Origin: Fontibacillus panacisegetis
Lineage (GTDB): Bacteria > Bacillota > Bacilli > Paenibacillales > Paenibacillaceae
NCBI RefSeq assembly: GCF_900102215.1
Contig: NZ_FNBG01000025.1
Location: 23,601-87,600 of the forward strand
Reading direction: 5' to 3'
Length of the DNA stretch: 64,000 nt
Part shown: piece after piece, positions 10,143 to 19,500 of the stretch
Position numbering within the stretch: the stretch's first letter is position 1
How the letters are laid out: each line of letters starts with the position of its first letter
Notes under the pieces: model-generated
The model's database searches: none
What the model was told of the DNA's origin: nothing
Seen by the model: only the letters and a program-made list of their open reading frames with translations
Position numbers and translations under genes: made by a program

Positions 10143-10784
10143 TTATTGTGACTGCTTACGTGGTACAACCGAGATGCGGTAAGCTGGCACATTCAGACCT
10201 TTTTCAACTGCATCCACGATCAGTGATTTAACCGTTTTGTTCTCAGCTCCCTTAGCAACAATCAACACTCCACGCACCTTGGGCTTTATTTTTTTCGTTA
10301 CGATGGGCTGCTCATTTCCTGAAGATTCATACGTTACAATTTGACCGTCCTTCGTATACTCTGTAATATGCCGTTTTCCCCCGTTTGGATCGGTCTCCTC
10401 AGTCAATTCCTGGGTATCTTTCACATTTCGCTGGACGATAACCTCTTCTGTTGAATCAATCGTGACCATCACATCTACAGCACCAACCCCAACTATTTTC
10501 TCCAAAATATCCTTCGTCTTGGTCTCAAGGGATAATTCAATTTTGGCAAAAGGGCTCTCGGCTATGTCCTCGGAAAGCGCCGTTACAGGTAAATCCTGCA
10601 TAACCGGAGGCTCCCTTCCTTCACCTCCAGTATCCACCTTCTTTACGTTCACGAATGAATTAAAAAGCATGATGGCGATCCCAATTAGACCTATAATTAG
10701 CAGCAGACGAAATGTCTGTGTTCTTTTTTTACCGTCCGTTCCTTTACCGATCCATTGTTCCAGCTTTTTAAGCCATCCCGGCAT
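10143..10784 (-). CDS. spoIIIAG: Stage III sporulation protein AG
   Basis: 213 residues with a single membrane helix (about 23-43) and a soluble ring-building domain containing ILEKIVGVGAVDVMVTID and KVRGVLIVAKGAENKTVKS. SpoIIIAG forms the large ring of the mother cell-forespore channel. Lies 39 bases upstream of spoIIIAH and 24 downstream of spoIIIAF. Confidence 0.94.
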   Translation of the reverse strand: MPGWLKKLEQWIGKGTDGKKRTQTFRLLLIIGLIGIAIMLFNSFVNVKKVDTGGEGREPPVMQDLPVTALSEDIAESPFAKIELSLETKTKDILEKIVGVGAVDVMVTIDSTEEVIVQRNVKDTQELTEETDPNGGKRHITEYTKDGQIVTYESSGNEQPIVTKKIKPKVRGVLIVAKGAENKTVKSLIVDAVEKGLNVPAYRISVVPRKQSQ

Positions 10785-10808
10785 TTACATCACCTCCCTA
10801 TCGATCTT

Positions 10809-11579
10809 CTATGTCTCTTTTAACACTACAGTCACTGCTTCTCGCGGAACCCCCCATTCCTCGCGCAGTAAGTTTTCTATTTGACGGATTGTTTGATCTT
10901 TAGCTTCTTGTAAACTGTCTTTGATGCTTGAATTAGCTGTAATGGAGCTGTTATTAGAAGCATCCGGCGGTATCGCTACAGTAACTTGTACATTCTCGAC
11001 TGGCTCCACATTATCCACTTTTTTCGGATCATCACTAATTGTCTTGCCATCGGATTCAATATTTGATGGATCACCCATTACAACTTCTACTGCTGTTATT
11101 CTCGGTTCTAACTGCTGCTCTGACGATAACTCGCTTGCATTGCTTTTCGAATTCCTTTTGTCGCTCCTTGCGTCGCTTCCGGTTGACAGCTTAACCATGA
11201 CTCTTACGACAGACTGTCCGGTTTCGTCCTGAATCTGCACCTTCATTTGTCTTGCCGCCTCTTCACCAGTCCATTGCAACGCCTCTGATTCTCTTTGCCT
11301 TCTAAGCTCATTACCTTGCTGTAAAATTTGCTGCGTGCTCTGGTTCATCTCCGGGTTGTCCATATCGCTTATATTGTCTGAGATTGCCATTTCCAGCTTC
11401 TCTGCCGATTGCATGGACAGAAGTTTCATAACCGGTGACAACAGTGTCAGCAAAATAATGAGACTTACAACAAACTTCACATAACGCTCCATGGAACGAT
11501 TCGGGAGTAGCAAGTCAATAAAGACGGCGATGAGGACGACAAAAATGATTTCCTTCAGCCATTCGCTCAGTATGGACAA
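10809..11579 (-). CDS. spoIIIAF: Stage III sporulation protein AF
   Basis: 256 residues: two N-terminal membrane helices (about 9-27 and 34-55) then a soluble ring-building-motif domain. Typical SpoIIIAF start SILSEWLKEIIFVVLIAVF. Longer than the ~206-residue B. subtilis protein because of a Ser/Asp/Asn-rich middle stretch (about 135-200). Part of the spoIIIA channel operon. Confidence 0.9.
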   Translation of the reverse strand: MSILSEWLKEIIFVVLIAVFIDLLLPNRSMERYVKFVVSLIILLTLLSPVMKLLSMQSAEKLEMAISDNISDMDNPEMNQSTQQILQQGNELRRQRESEALQWTGEEAARQMKVQIQDETGQSVVRVMVKLSTGSDARSDKRNSKSNASELSSEQQLEPRITAVEVVMGDPSNIESDGKTISDDPKKVDNVEPVENVQVTVAIPPDASNNSSITANSSIKDSLQEAKDQTIRQIENLLREEWGVPREAVTVVLKET

Positions 11580-11608
11580 GTTATCGACACCGCCTTGCTA
11601 TAATCAGT

Positions 11609-12808
11609 TCAACGCATCATCACTGTAATATTCCCGGCTGATAGCATGATTGTTATTGCCAGAAAAAACATCATTCCAACTGCTGCAAGAGCAGCAAATA
11701 CATAGAGCATGCTCTTTCCTATAGTTTCCAGGCAACTCACAATCGGTGTATCTCCAAGAGGCTGCATTACTGCTGAAGCAAGGTTAAAAATCAGCGCTAA
11801 AGTTAAAATTTTAATTGCGGGAAAAGCGCATAGAAAAAGCAAGATGACTACTCCAACCAAGCCTATCGAGTTTTTGACGAGTAATGATGCTGATATTACG
11901 GTATCTGTAGCATCGGCAAACACTTTTCCCACTACGGGAACAAAGTTGCCTGTCAAATATTTGGCTGCCCGCAGCGTTACTCCATCTGTGACTGATCCGG
12001 CGATTCCCTTTACTGAAATGACCCCTAGAAAGACGGTTAACAATATTCCCAACAGAGCCATACTTACTGTCCTCAGCAGGTTGGCAAGCTGTGTTAATTT
12101 GTATTTATCAGATAACGAACTGACAATATGCAGAACCGCCGAGAAAAACAGCAATGGAAATACTACGGAGTGAATCATCGTACCCACCGTATGCACCATA
12201 AATACAACAAGCGGATGCGTAACCGATACAGTAACTACATTTCCCATAGATGCCAGCAGTGTAAATAGCAAAGGAACCATGGCCATCATAAAATCTATCA
12301 TTCCCGTGATAGCCTCAGTTGCATAAGTAATCGCAACATGGAAGCTGTTAATCGCCAGGATCAAAATCACCATATAGCAGATAGAGTAGGCCACCTTGCT
12401 TACCTGCTTCCTCTCAAATGCCGTTTGCAGCGTCTCCAGAATCATACTGAATACTGAAAGAATCACTATGGTAACAAGAATATGACCGTTATAGAGCACC
12501 TCGTGCCACATGTATCGCATAAGTCCTGAAAATGCAGATTTCAAAGATAAACTCTGGTCCTTCTGAAGCAACATATCCATGAAGGAGGGGATCTTCTGAT
12601 CCGGGAAAAAACCTCCGTATTCCTTCATCAGCTTCTGCCAATAAGTCTCCACCTCTCCAGTGGGAAGCTCTTCTGCCTGTGTCTGGAGCCAATAGTTATC
12701 TTGAGTTTCGGGTGCTTCCGCATAGATGCGTATCGGCCACATAAGCAGGAGTCCGAAGATGATCATTATCCATGTTTTTTGCTGCCACAATAAATCCCTG
12801 CGTTCCAT
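11609..12808 (-). CDS. spoIIIAE: Stage III sporulation protein AE
   Basis: 399-residue polytopic membrane protein with an N-terminal signal-like helix (WQQKTWIMIIFGLLLMWPI) and about seven further hydrophobic segments. GNFVPVVGKVFADATDTVISAS is a conserved family stretch. I take the ATG at 12808 (MERRD) because AGGTGG lies about 8 bases upstream; an in-frame GTG four codons earlier is part of that site. Sits 16 bases after spoIIIAD. Confidence 0.93.
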   Translation of the reverse strand: MERRDLLWQQKTWIMIIFGLLLMWPIRIYAEAPETQDNYWLQTQAEELPTGEVETYWQKLMKEYGGFFPDQKIPSFMDMLLQKDQSLSLKSAFSGLMRYMWHEVLYNGHILVTIVILSVFSMILETLQTAFERKQVSKVAYSICYMVILILAINSFHVAITYATEAITGMIDFMMAMVPLLFTLLASMGNVVTVSVTHPLVVFMVHTVGTMIHSVVFPLLFFSAVLHIVSSLSDKYKLTQLANLLRTVSMALLGILLTVFLGVISVKGIAGSVTDGVTLRAAKYLTGNFVPVVGKVFADATDTVISASLLVKNSIGLVGVVILLFLCAFPAIKILTLALIFNLASAVMQPLGDTPIVSCLETIGKSMLYVFAALAAVGMMFFLAITIMLSAGNITVMMR

Positions 12809-12824
12809 ACTCTGTACCACCTAT

Positions 12825-13214
12825 CTACGTCGGCAACAGTTTGAGGACTGTTTCAATAATGATGCTGATAATTGGAATGGCAAGCACCATAATTAGCACT
12901 TTACCCGCCAGCTCGATTTTGGAAGCGATGCTTTCCTGCCCGGCATCACGGACAATTTGAGCTCCAAATTCCGCGATATACGCAATTCCAATTATTTTGA
13001 GAATCGTCTTTAAATAAATCATTTGAATGCCTGAGGATTCAGCTAACTGCTCCAGAACCTCAATTATCCCGCCAATCTTGCCAACGATGTACAGAAAGAT
13101 AAGGATTCCTGTACTTGCGGCTATTAAAAAAGCGAATATCGGCTTTTGTTCTTTGATGACCAGAATTAACACCGTCGCCACAAGTCCCAGTCCAACAATC
13201 TGAATCATTTCCAC
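12825..13214 (-). CDS. spoIIIAD: Stage III sporulation protein AD
   Basis: 129-residue membrane protein with three to four hydrophobic helices and the conserved YLKTILKIIGIAYIAEFGAQ region, close to the B. subtilis length (133). Presumed membrane component of the SpoIIIA-SpoIIQ channel complex. Co-transcribed between spoIIIAC and spoIIIAE. Confidence 0.93.
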   Translation of the reverse strand: MEMIQIVGLGLVATVLILVIKEQKPIFAFLIAASTGILIFLYIVGKIGGIIEVLEQLAESSGIQMIYLKTILKIIGIAYIAEFGAQIVRDAGQESIASKIELAGKVLIMVLAIPIISIIIETVLKLLPT

Positions 13215-13225
13215 AGCCGCTTCAC

Positions 13226-13429
13226 CTACTGAAACAAAAAGATGCTCTTAATTTCCTGAAACAGACTGTCCAAGAGTCGAATGACCATAAATAATACGAC
13301 AACAAAACCGATCAAAGTCACCCAATGCGCCATATCTTCTTTTCCCATCTGCTTCAGCACCGTATGAATCATGGCGATAATTATTCCAATGCCTGCAATT
13401 TGAAAAATAGCGTTCACTTCTATGTTCAT
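13226..13429 (-). CDS. spoIIIAC: Stage III sporulation protein AC
   Basis: 67-residue protein with two membrane helices (about 7-25 and 35-55) and the conserved AGIGIIIAMIHTVLKQMGKED stretch. Matches SpoIIIAC in size and position, 11 bases upstream of spoIIIAD. Confidence 0.93.
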   Translation of the reverse strand: MNIEVNAIFQIAGIGIIIAMIHTVLKQMGKEDMAHWVTLIGFVVVLFMVIRLLDSLFQEIKSIFLFQ

Positions 13430-13489
13430 TGATTTGGCACCTCGCTATCATTTTCACTGGCGACAATCTGAGCTGGATGGGAAGAAATA

Positions 13490-14008
13490 TCAGTAGAACA
13501 AAATAACGATGAACGCACCGCATAATACTCCCAGACTCTTATACATTTTCTCGTAGCGATTTTGTTCTTCACGAGCTATTTCTTCCTCACTTTCAAGCTG
13601 CCGGACCGCCGTCGCGATATGGCCAAGCTGGTCCTTGCGATCGCTTGTCCCGAGTGTAAAACTGAGCTGGTGCAATACATCCTTCTCCGCGTTCTTCATC
13701 GCAGTGTACTTCCAGCCTGACTGAACGGCCTTTTGCAAGCTTTCCTGCGCTGTCCGATGATGGGGCGAATTCATCCATTTGGCAGCTTCACTCAAGATAA
13801 ATTGAATCGGCTCCCCGCTCTGCTCTCCAATCCGCAATAGCGCATCAGGAAGCGGAGTGAAACCGTACATGATCTCTGTTTCCAGCCGTCTAAGAGCCAG
13901 AATAGTTCTTCGAATTTGGTTGGGCCGCCTAGCATACTCTCTGGACCGTATCCATCCGGCCAACGCTGCAGCTGCGATTACCATAACGGCACCCAGGATT
14001 TTAAGCAT
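13490..14008 (-). CDS. spoIIIAB: Stage III sporulation protein AB
   Basis: 172-residue protein with N- and C-terminal membrane helices around a helical cytoplasmic domain (RRTILALRRLETEIMYGFTPL is the conserved part). I start it at the ATG inside ATGCTTAA, which overlaps the spoIIIAA stop by 8 bases and gives LKILGAV at the N-terminus, matching the 171-residue B. subtilis protein. An upstream in-frame extension of 22 codons lies within spoIIIAA and is unlikely to be used. Confidence 0.93.
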   Translation of the reverse strand: MLKILGAVMVIAAAALAGWIRSREYARRPNQIRRTILALRRLETEIMYGFTPLPDALLRIGEQSGEPIQFILSEAAKWMNSPHHRTAQESLQKAVQSGWKYTAMKNAEKDVLHQLSFTLGTSDRKDQLGHIATAVRQLESEEEIAREEQNRYEKMYKSLGVLCGAFIVILFY

Positions 14009-15008
14009 TAACTTCCCTGCCCTTCGCTTCTCTAGCAGGCCCATCAGGCAATTGAACCCTTCTACGCTTGTCATCCCATAATCTGAACGCCATACCTTGA
14101 TCAGTCCGCTTTAATACGGCATACATCTGAAAGAAGGAGCACTCCAGCAGCCTGGACATTGCCGGACGAGACGATAAATCATCCACGTTTGAACCGTGTG
14201 CTGTAGCAATTACTCGAACTCCTGCATGAAGAGCCTCAGCCAAAGCATCAACATCCTCTGACCGACCAATTTCATCTACGATGAGAACATCCGGTGACAT
14301 GGACCTGATCATCATCATCATGCCTTCCGCTTTTGGACATCCATCCATCACATCCGTCCTTGGTCCTACATCAAAGCTTGGTACACCACGCTTGCTGCCG
14401 GCAATTTCTGACCGCTCGTCAATTATTCCAACCTTCATTCCCGGCCATCTTGCCTCTGGATGCCGCCAAGTCCCACTGCTAATCTGTCTTGCCAGGTCTC
14501 GAATTAAAGTGGTCTTACCCTGCTGGGGAGGAGAGAGGATCAGTGTGTGCAGGACACTTTTGTGCTTGAAATCAAGTATCTGCGGCAATAATGTGTTCGC
14601 TAAACCCTTGATTTCGCGAGCCAAACGAACATTGTAGCCACTTATGTCCCGTAGATGCTCTACTTTTCCTCCCCCAAGCACTGTCCTGCCGGCAAGTCCA
14701 ATTCGATGGCCGCCTTCGATCGTAATGAAGCCTTTACGAAGCTCCTCTTCCATCGTGTACAGGGAATGATTGGTAATAAGATCCAGGAGTCGGTTGCATT
14801 CCTGCTTGCTTGGCATAAATGCTTTTGCAGCATCCAGGGTCATTCCACCCTCCGATGTGAGATAGCAGAATCGCCCTCCGGCATTAATTTCTAGCGGACG
14901 TCCCTCACGGATTCGTATTTCCTCAAGTCCTCCAAATACTGAAGGCGGGAGAGCAGATAACAAAGAGCGGATATTGTCGGGAAATACGGTTAACCAACTA
15001 GGGCTCAT
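14001..15008 (-). CDS. spoIIIAA: Stage III sporulation protein AA (ATPase)
   Basis: 335-residue secretion-type ATPase of the SpoIIIA channel, cytoplasmic in the mother cell. Walker A is SPPQQGKTTLIRDLA, Walker B DVLIVDEIG; the N-terminus carries EEIRIREGRPLEI. Start taken at 15008 (MSPSWLTVF) with GGGGG about 8 bases upstream; the open frame continues 19 codons further but without a better site. First gene of the operon and overlapping spoIIIAB. Confidence 0.93.
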   Translation of the reverse strand: MSPSWLTVFPDNIRSLLSALPPSVFGGLEEIRIREGRPLEINAGGRFCYLTSEGGMTLDAAKAFMPSKQECNRLLDLITNHSLYTMEEELRKGFITIEGGHRIGLAGRTVLGGGKVEHLRDISGYNVRLAREIKGLANTLLPQILDFKHKSVLHTLILSPPQQGKTTLIRDLARQISSGTWRHPEARWPGMKVGIIDERSEIAGSKRGVPSFDVGPRTDVMDGCPKAEGMMMMIRSMSPDVLIVDEIGRSEDVDALAEALHAGVRVIATAHGSNVDDLSSRPAMSRLLECSFFQMYAVLKRTDQGMAFRLWDDKRRRVQLPDGPAREAKGREVNA

Positions 15009-15064
15009 AGGCGTACCCCCTGAAATCTTTCTCTTATTTTTTAGAATGTTATGCTTATATCTCA

Positions 15065-15092
15065 TTTGTATGCCTGTACTTCATCTTTATGA
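15065..15092 (-). promoter_or_regulatory. Candidate sigma-E promoter of spoIIIA
   Basis: On the minus strand a -35-like TCATAAA (15092-15086) and a -10-like CATACAAA (15072-15065) are 13 bases apart, about 57 bases before the spoIIIAA start. The -10 resembles the mother-cell sigma-E consensus, and B. subtilis spoIIIA is sigma-E dependent. The -35 match is only partial. Confidence 0.45.
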
Positions 15093-15103
15093 CTGCAAAT
15101 CTA

Positions 15104-15370
15104 TCATTTCTTCAAAATTCCAATTAAGAGACACGCGACACCGCTGCCGATCCATATGATTTTGCCCCAGGACAGCCTATCAGCCATTCCAGACAGCCCT
15201 ATCGCCGTAGTGATGATTAAAACGCTTGGTCCAACAAAAGCCAGTGCTGAATTAACCGCCAGCGCCTTATCGACCCGTCCCAGCTTCAACATGAATAGCG
15301 CGGCCAAGATCTCAATAGACCCTGATATAATCCTGAGCGACGCCATACTAGTCACAAATTTATCAAGCAT
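15104..15370 (-). CDS. yqhV: YqhV family membrane protein
   Basis: 88-residue protein with three hydrophobic segments (about 15-30, 38-58, 65-84), matching the YqhV/DUF2619 family. In B. subtilis yqhV lies between efp and spoIIIAA and is expressed in sporulation; position here is equivalent except that lysC has been placed between yqhV and efp. Function unknown. Confidence 0.82.
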   Translation of the reverse strand: MLDKFVTSMASLRIISGSIEILAALFMLKLGRVDKALAVNSALAFVGPSVLIITTAIGLSGMADRLSWGKIIWIGSGVACLLIGILKK

Positions 15371-15559
15371 GATGTCTTGATTGACCCCCTTCTTGTCCTA
15401 TTGCACTCTCTAACTTATGCTTGAGAAACTCTATTTAGAAAAGCTTTGTTGAATATTTCTTATCGTTATGTATGATAAAATGTAGTGATCAAACATTAGA
15501 ATTTCAAAAGTCTTTGTTGTCTATTATTTATATGGGTTAAAGGATATCTGTTTACATTC

Positions 15560-15785
15560 AATGGAATAGAAGAGGCCTATCACGAAGACTCTATTGTTTC
15601 ACCGAATGGTGACTATTCAGCTAAAAATTTATTATGAATATTATGGAGGAGCAGCAGGAGTATTCTATTAAAAGGCACTTATACAAACTGTTATTCTAAA
15701 GAATAGATAGCAATTAAGGTGTCAGTCCAGTTGACGAGAGGAATACATACGCTGTGTTTGTACGCGTAGATGTGATATTCAGGGA
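15560..15785 (+). pseudogene. Decayed small gene, family not recognised
   Basis: Reading in shifting frames gives IEEAYHEDSIVSPNGDYSAK, then KIYYEYYGGAAG after a frameshift, then SPVDERNTYAVFVRVDVIF, each open stretch short and broken by stops. The SPNG-Y-A-IYYE-YGGA pattern resembles small secreted proteins of Bacillales with an N-terminal helix, but I cannot name a family. It fills most of the 550-base gap between yqhV and lysC. Confidence 0.35.
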
Positions 15786-15858
15786 ATGAGTGATACAGAG
15801 GTATTAGAGGAATTAATTTACCTTGATTTTTTTGAGAAAATGAATTCTAAAATAAGAG

Positions 15859-15903
15859 TGGGGTGTCACCACGTAGATAAAAATCTACTTATGGGACACC
15901 CCA
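15859..15903 (-). terminator. Hairpin terminator after lysC, related to the intergenic repeat
   Basis: Outer 9-bp arms TGGGGTGTC (15859-15867) and GACACCCCA (15895-15903), with an inner GTAGAT/ATCTAC stem. On the minus strand it reads GGGGTGTCCCATAAGTAGAT, close to the left end of the 350-400-bp repeats at 17307 and 59708. It starts 20 bases after the lysC stop. Confidence 0.65.
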
Positions 15904-15923
15904 GCTTTATCTTGAACCTGTTC

Positions 15924-16442
15924 CTATCGACGATCTTTTGGTCCGCCTACAAATACTTGATTTTCAGTATCAAGTCCATATGCTGTATGCAACGCCTTAA
16001 CAACTTCAGTTAGTTTACCACTGTCGATTACGCAGGAAACCTTAATCTCTGAAGTGCTTACCATTTTAATATTCACATCTAGTTTGGAAATAACGTCGAA
16101 CATTTGTGCAGCAACGCCTGGATGGCTAACCATACCTGCACCAACGATAGAGATTTTCACCAAATCTTCTTCAGAGGTTACTTCTTCGTAAGGAACATCC
16201 CCGCGAATGCTCTCAAGTACCTTCAAAGCACGTTCACGATCAGATAGAGCTACAGTAAAGGAGAAGTCCGCTTTACCACCTTGAACACCGCTCTGTACAA
16301 TAATGTCTACATCGATTTTGGAGTCTGCCAGTGATCCGAAAACTTTGGCAAGAACTCCAGGGACGTGAGATACTCCTACAATGCTGATGCGTGCTACATT
16401 TTTATCGTAAGCGATACCGCTAACTACTACTCCTTGCTCCAT
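15924..16442 (-). other. lysC: Internal start giving the aspartokinase beta subunit
   Basis: Inside lysC an in-frame ATG at 16442 (MEQGVVVSG) is preceded by AAGGAGG with 8 bases spacing, stronger than the site at the main start. It would give a 172-residue ACT-only protein. B. subtilis LysC makes such a beta subunit from an internal start at the same place in the alignment (MEQNLVVRG). Confidence 0.75.
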
Positions 16443-17177
16443 GCTCGCTTCCTCCTTAACAACTGTACCTTCATTATGATTAAAGCTCGATCTTACTACG
16501 AGACGTACCTGATTATGCTTCGCATACTCAACTGCGCGCGGATGAAGCACCGCTGCCCCCAGGTTTGCCAGCTCAAGCATCTCGTCATAAGAGATCTCAT
16601 TCAGTTTACGCGCATTTTTCACGATGCGAGGGTCGGTTGAATACACTCCATCGACATCGGTATAAATCTCACAGTAATCTGCAGCTATAGCTGCAGCCAA
16701 GGCTACTGCTGTTGTATCTGATCCGCCGCGGCCGAAAGTCGTAATTTCTCCTTCTTCAGTCATCCCTTGGAATCCGGCAACAATAACGATACTTCCTTCC
16801 TCCAACGCTCTTTTAACGCGCTCAGGGTGAATATCCGTTATACGTGCTCTTCCAAATTCTGATTCCGTGCGGAATCCGGCTTGCCAGCCTGTAAAAGACA
16901 CCGCTTTACGGCCAAGTGCATTTATTGCAATGGACAAGAGTGCAATCGAAATCTGTTCTCCTGTCGTCATCAGCATATCCATTTCGCGTGCTGGCGGTTC
17001 ATTGCTGAGCAATTTCGCCTGATCAATCAAATCGTCGGTCGTATCTCCCATCGCTGATACAACAACTGCAACTTGATGTCCTTCATCCTGTTTCTCAACA
17101 ATACGCCGGGCAACGCGCTGCATACGCTCTGTATCGCCTACGGAGCTGCCGCCGAATTTCATAACATATAAAGCCAA
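15924..17177 (-). CDS. lysC: Aspartate kinase (LysC type, two-subunit form)
   Basis: 417-residue kinase that phosphorylates aspartate, the first step to lysine, threonine, methionine and diaminopimelate. Kinase motif YVMKFGGSSVGD at the N-terminus, TFGRGGSDTTAVALAAAI in the middle, then two C-terminal ACT domains (about 260-410) including VSIVGAGMVSHPGVAAQMF and KMVSTSEIKVS. The layout matches the B. subtilis lysine-sensitive aspartokinase II. No lysine riboswitch is visible in the short leader. Confidence 0.92.
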   Translation of the reverse strand: MALYVMKFGGSSVGDTERMQRVARRIVEKQDEGHQVAVVVSAMGDTTDDLIDQAKLLSNEPPAREMDMLMTTGEQISIALLSIAINALGRKAVSFTGWQAGFRTESEFGRARITDIHPERVKRALEEGSIVIVAGFQGMTEEGEITTFGRGGSDTTAVALAAAIAADYCEIYTDVDGVYSTDPRIVKNARKLNEISYDEMLELANLGAAVLHPRAVEYAKHNQVRLVVRSSFNHNEGTVVKEEASMEQGVVVSGIAYDKNVARISIVGVSHVPGVLAKVFGSLADSKIDVDIIVQSGVQGGKADFSFTVALSDRERALKVLESIRGDVPYEEVTSEEDLVKISIVGAGMVSHPGVAAQMFDVISKLDVNIKMVSTSEIKVSCVIDSGKLTEVVKALHTAYGLDTENQVFVGGPKDRR

Positions 17178-17306
17178 GTCAGACCCTCCCTAATGTGATC
17201 AATCCTTTAAACGCTTTTTAATCAGTAACGCTTTAAACCAGTATAATACGAAAGACCGGAATAAAGTCAATGCTTTTGATGACATTATAAGAAAAACTAA
17301 AAAAAT

Positions 17307-17708
17307 GGGGCTGTCCCAAAAGTAGGTTTAGTGTCAAAACTAGAAATAGCGGTGCAAGGAAGACGATCCCTGCACCGCTTGATCCCGCCACACATTCTAT
17401 GACCGTATCTTATGTGTAATAGTGTCATGCTGCGGAATTCCTGAAATTCCTGCAAATGTGCAGGTTTTGTTTATGTAAAGCCTCTAAATGCCCTAAATTG
17501 CTGCAAATGTACAGGCTTTCTCTAACAATTCTCTTCAAACCAGTCTATTCTGAACCTTATTCCTGCATTTTTGCAGGCTTTTGTTCATCCTTTCATGGCT
17601 ACCTTTAAAAACCTGCATTTTTACATGTTTTTCCTGATATCTTGCCTTTCCACTGCTAAACAAGAAGCGTCCCTCAAAGTTATCTTAGATAACTTTTGGG
17701 ACGGCCTC
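17307..17708. repeat. Intergenic repeat element, long copy (copy 1)
   Basis: About 400 bp between the lysC promoter side and the efp 3' end. Ends are imperfect inverted repeats: GGCTGTCCCAAAAGTA at the left and, reversed, GGCCGTCCCAAAAGTTA at the right. Inside are several CTGCAAATGTGCAGG-like palindromic units and near the right end a 10-bp-arm palindrome (17676-17696). A second copy is at 59708-60055. No open frame of its own; it may act as a terminator for efp. Mobile-element origin (MITE-like) is inference. Confidence 0.8.
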
Positions 17709-17765
17709 CGTACACTTCCACATCATGTGAGAGTAAAAGCACTTGTTACGATCCCGCTCCAGTTC

Positions 17766-18323
17766 CTACGCGCGCGAGATGTATTTACCTTCGCGAGTAT
17801 CGATCAGCAATACATCATCTTCATTAATGAAGAGAGGAACCTGTACATTAAGTCCTGTTTCTACCTTAGCGTTCTTCGTAGCACCAGTAGCTGTGTTACC
17901 CTTGATACCTGGCTCAGTCTCAACTACTTTAAGCTCAACACTGTTTGGCAGGTTAATCCCAAGAATTTCACCTTGGTAGCTAACGATTTTTACATTCATG
18001 TTTTCTTTAAGGAAGTTAAGCTCCCATTTAAGCTGATCCTGAGTCAATGTGAATTGATCATAAGTTTCGTTGTCCATGAAAGCATGGTCTTGTCCACTGG
18101 CATACAAATACTGAACATCACGGTTCTCGATCAACGCACGACCGATAGTTTCACCAGCACGGAATGTTTTTTCTACCGTATTACCATTGCGGAGGTTTTT
18201 CAATTTGGAGCGTACAAAGGCAGCGCCTTTACCTGGTTTAACATGCTGAAAATCAAGCACCGTAAAAATATCTCCGTCTACCTCGACGGTCAAGCCTGTT
18301 TTAAAATCGTTTACTGAAATCAC
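17766..18323 (-). CDS. efp: Elongation factor P
   Basis: 185 residues, three beta-barrel domains, tRNA-mimic that relieves ribosome stalling at polyproline. Starts [19 protein letters not shown], has the loop [10 protein letters not shown] with Lys32 at the position that is modified in B. subtilis, and ends [23 protein letters not shown]. It follows the Xaa-Pro peptidase gene by 79 bases in the same direction. Confidence 0.97.
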   Translation of the reverse strand: MISVNDFKTGLTVEVDGDIFTVLDFQHVKPGKGAAFVRSKLKNLRNGNTVEKTFRAGETIGRALIENRDVQYLYASGQDHAFMDNETYDQFTLTQDQLKWELNFLKENMNVKIVSYQGEILGINLPNSVELKVVETEPGIKGNTATGATKNAKVETGLNVQVPLFINEDDVLLIDTREGKYISRA

Positions 18324-18402
18324 AAAAGAACCTCCTCAAATAGGGTTAACACCATATATTATAAATTTATAATTACCCAAAATCTAAAAACCGCATGCTT
18401 AT

Positions 18403-19476
18403 CTAACCGATGACAGTAAATTCCTTAGTTGATACAGTTAAACGGGTATTTCCGTCTTCTGTAATCACTACATCATCCTCAATGCGGACGCCACCAAGCC
18501 CTGGAATATAAATCCCCGGTTCAACAGTTACTACCATACCTGGTTTTAGAATTTGATCACTCAGCTTCGATACTCTTGGAGCTTCATGTACCTCCATACC
18601 TAGACCATGTCCGGTGCTATGACCGAATTGGTCTCCGTAACCGTAACGTGTAATCACATCACGTGCAAGTGCATCCGCTTCCCGTCCAGTTATGCCCGGA
18701 CGCAGAAACTCAAGGGTATGAAGCTGTGCTTCCAGAACGATATCATAAATTTCGCGAAGCTTGGCAATGGGTTCACCAATTGCCACAGTGCGCGTAATAT
18801 CGGAGCAGTAACCGTTCATCAACGCACCAAAATCCATTGTGACCAAATCACCGTTTTGGAGAATGCGATCACTTGCTACACCGTGAGGCAGTGCCGAACG
18901 TTCGCCAGAAGCAAGAATGGTATCAAAGGAAGGCGCTGATGCACCATTTTTGCGCATAAACGTTTCCAATTCCAAAGCCATGTCGCGTTCAGATTGCCCA
19001 GGCTTAAGTACATTCAGCATGTGAAGGAACGTCCGGTCAACCAAATCAGCTGCCTCCTTCATCAGCTTCAGTTCCACACTATCCTTGTACATTCTGAGTT
19101 CTTCAACCAAGCCACTAACAGGAACCAGTTGAACCGGCTTCAGATCCTGCTCATATTTCCGATATGTCGAGAAAACTACATTATCTTCCTCGAACCCAAG
19201 CTTGCTCACATTTTGAGAAATTAACAGTTCTTTTATGCTATCGCTCACTGAAGCACCGTGCTCTACAATTTCAAATCCAGTTGCTTGTTCAGCAGCTTGT
19301 GTCATATAACGGAAATCTGTCAGTAAATAAGCCTTCTGATGTGTAATTACTACATAACCGGAACTTCCGGTAAAACCCGTCAAATAGCGGCGGTTCACAT
19401 CACCGGTAATCAATACAGCCTCTATATTCTGAAGCGCCATCGCTTCACGAAGCTGGATAACACGTGTGCTCCCCAT
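18403..19476 (-). CDS. papA: M24 family Xaa-Pro aminopeptidase
   Basis: 357-residue cytosolic metallopeptidase that removes N-terminal residues before proline. N-terminal creatinase-like domain, then a pita-bread catalytic domain with metal ligands in TMDFGALMNGYCSDITRT (Asp pair), GHSTGHGLGMEVHE (His) and TVEPGIYIPG and GVRIEDDV (Glu pair). Position between aroQ and efp equals B. subtilis yqhT/papA. Confidence 0.92.
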   Translation of the reverse strand: MGSTRVIQLREAMALQNIEAVLITGDVNRRYLTGFTGSSGYVVITHQKAYLLTDFRYMTQAAEQATGFEIVEHGASVSDSIKELLISQNVSKLGFEEDNVVFSTYRKYEQDLKPVQLVPVSGLVEELRMYKDSVELKLMKEAADLVDRTFLHMLNVLKPGQSERDMALELETFMRKNGASAPSFDTILASGERSALPHGVASDRILQNGDLVTMDFGALMNGYCSDITRTVAIGEPIAKLREIYDIVLEAQLHTLEFLRPGITGREADALARDVITRYGYGDQFGHSTGHGLGMEVHEAPRVSKLSDQILKPGMVVTVEPGIYIPGLGGVRIEDDVVITEDGNTRLTVSTKEFTVIG

Positions 19477-19500
19477 AATAAACTCTCCTTCAATATCAAA

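Noticed and set aside
17400..17640. CRISPR-like spaced CTGCAAATGTGCAGG units
   Set aside because: Units are short, irregularly spaced, palindromic and diverged; no cas genes. Fits an intergenic repeat element.
17571..18317. Long open frame on the plus strand opposite efp
   Set aside because: It is antisense to a fully conserved efp gene and begins inside the intergenic repeat; no ribosome site and no recognisable protein.
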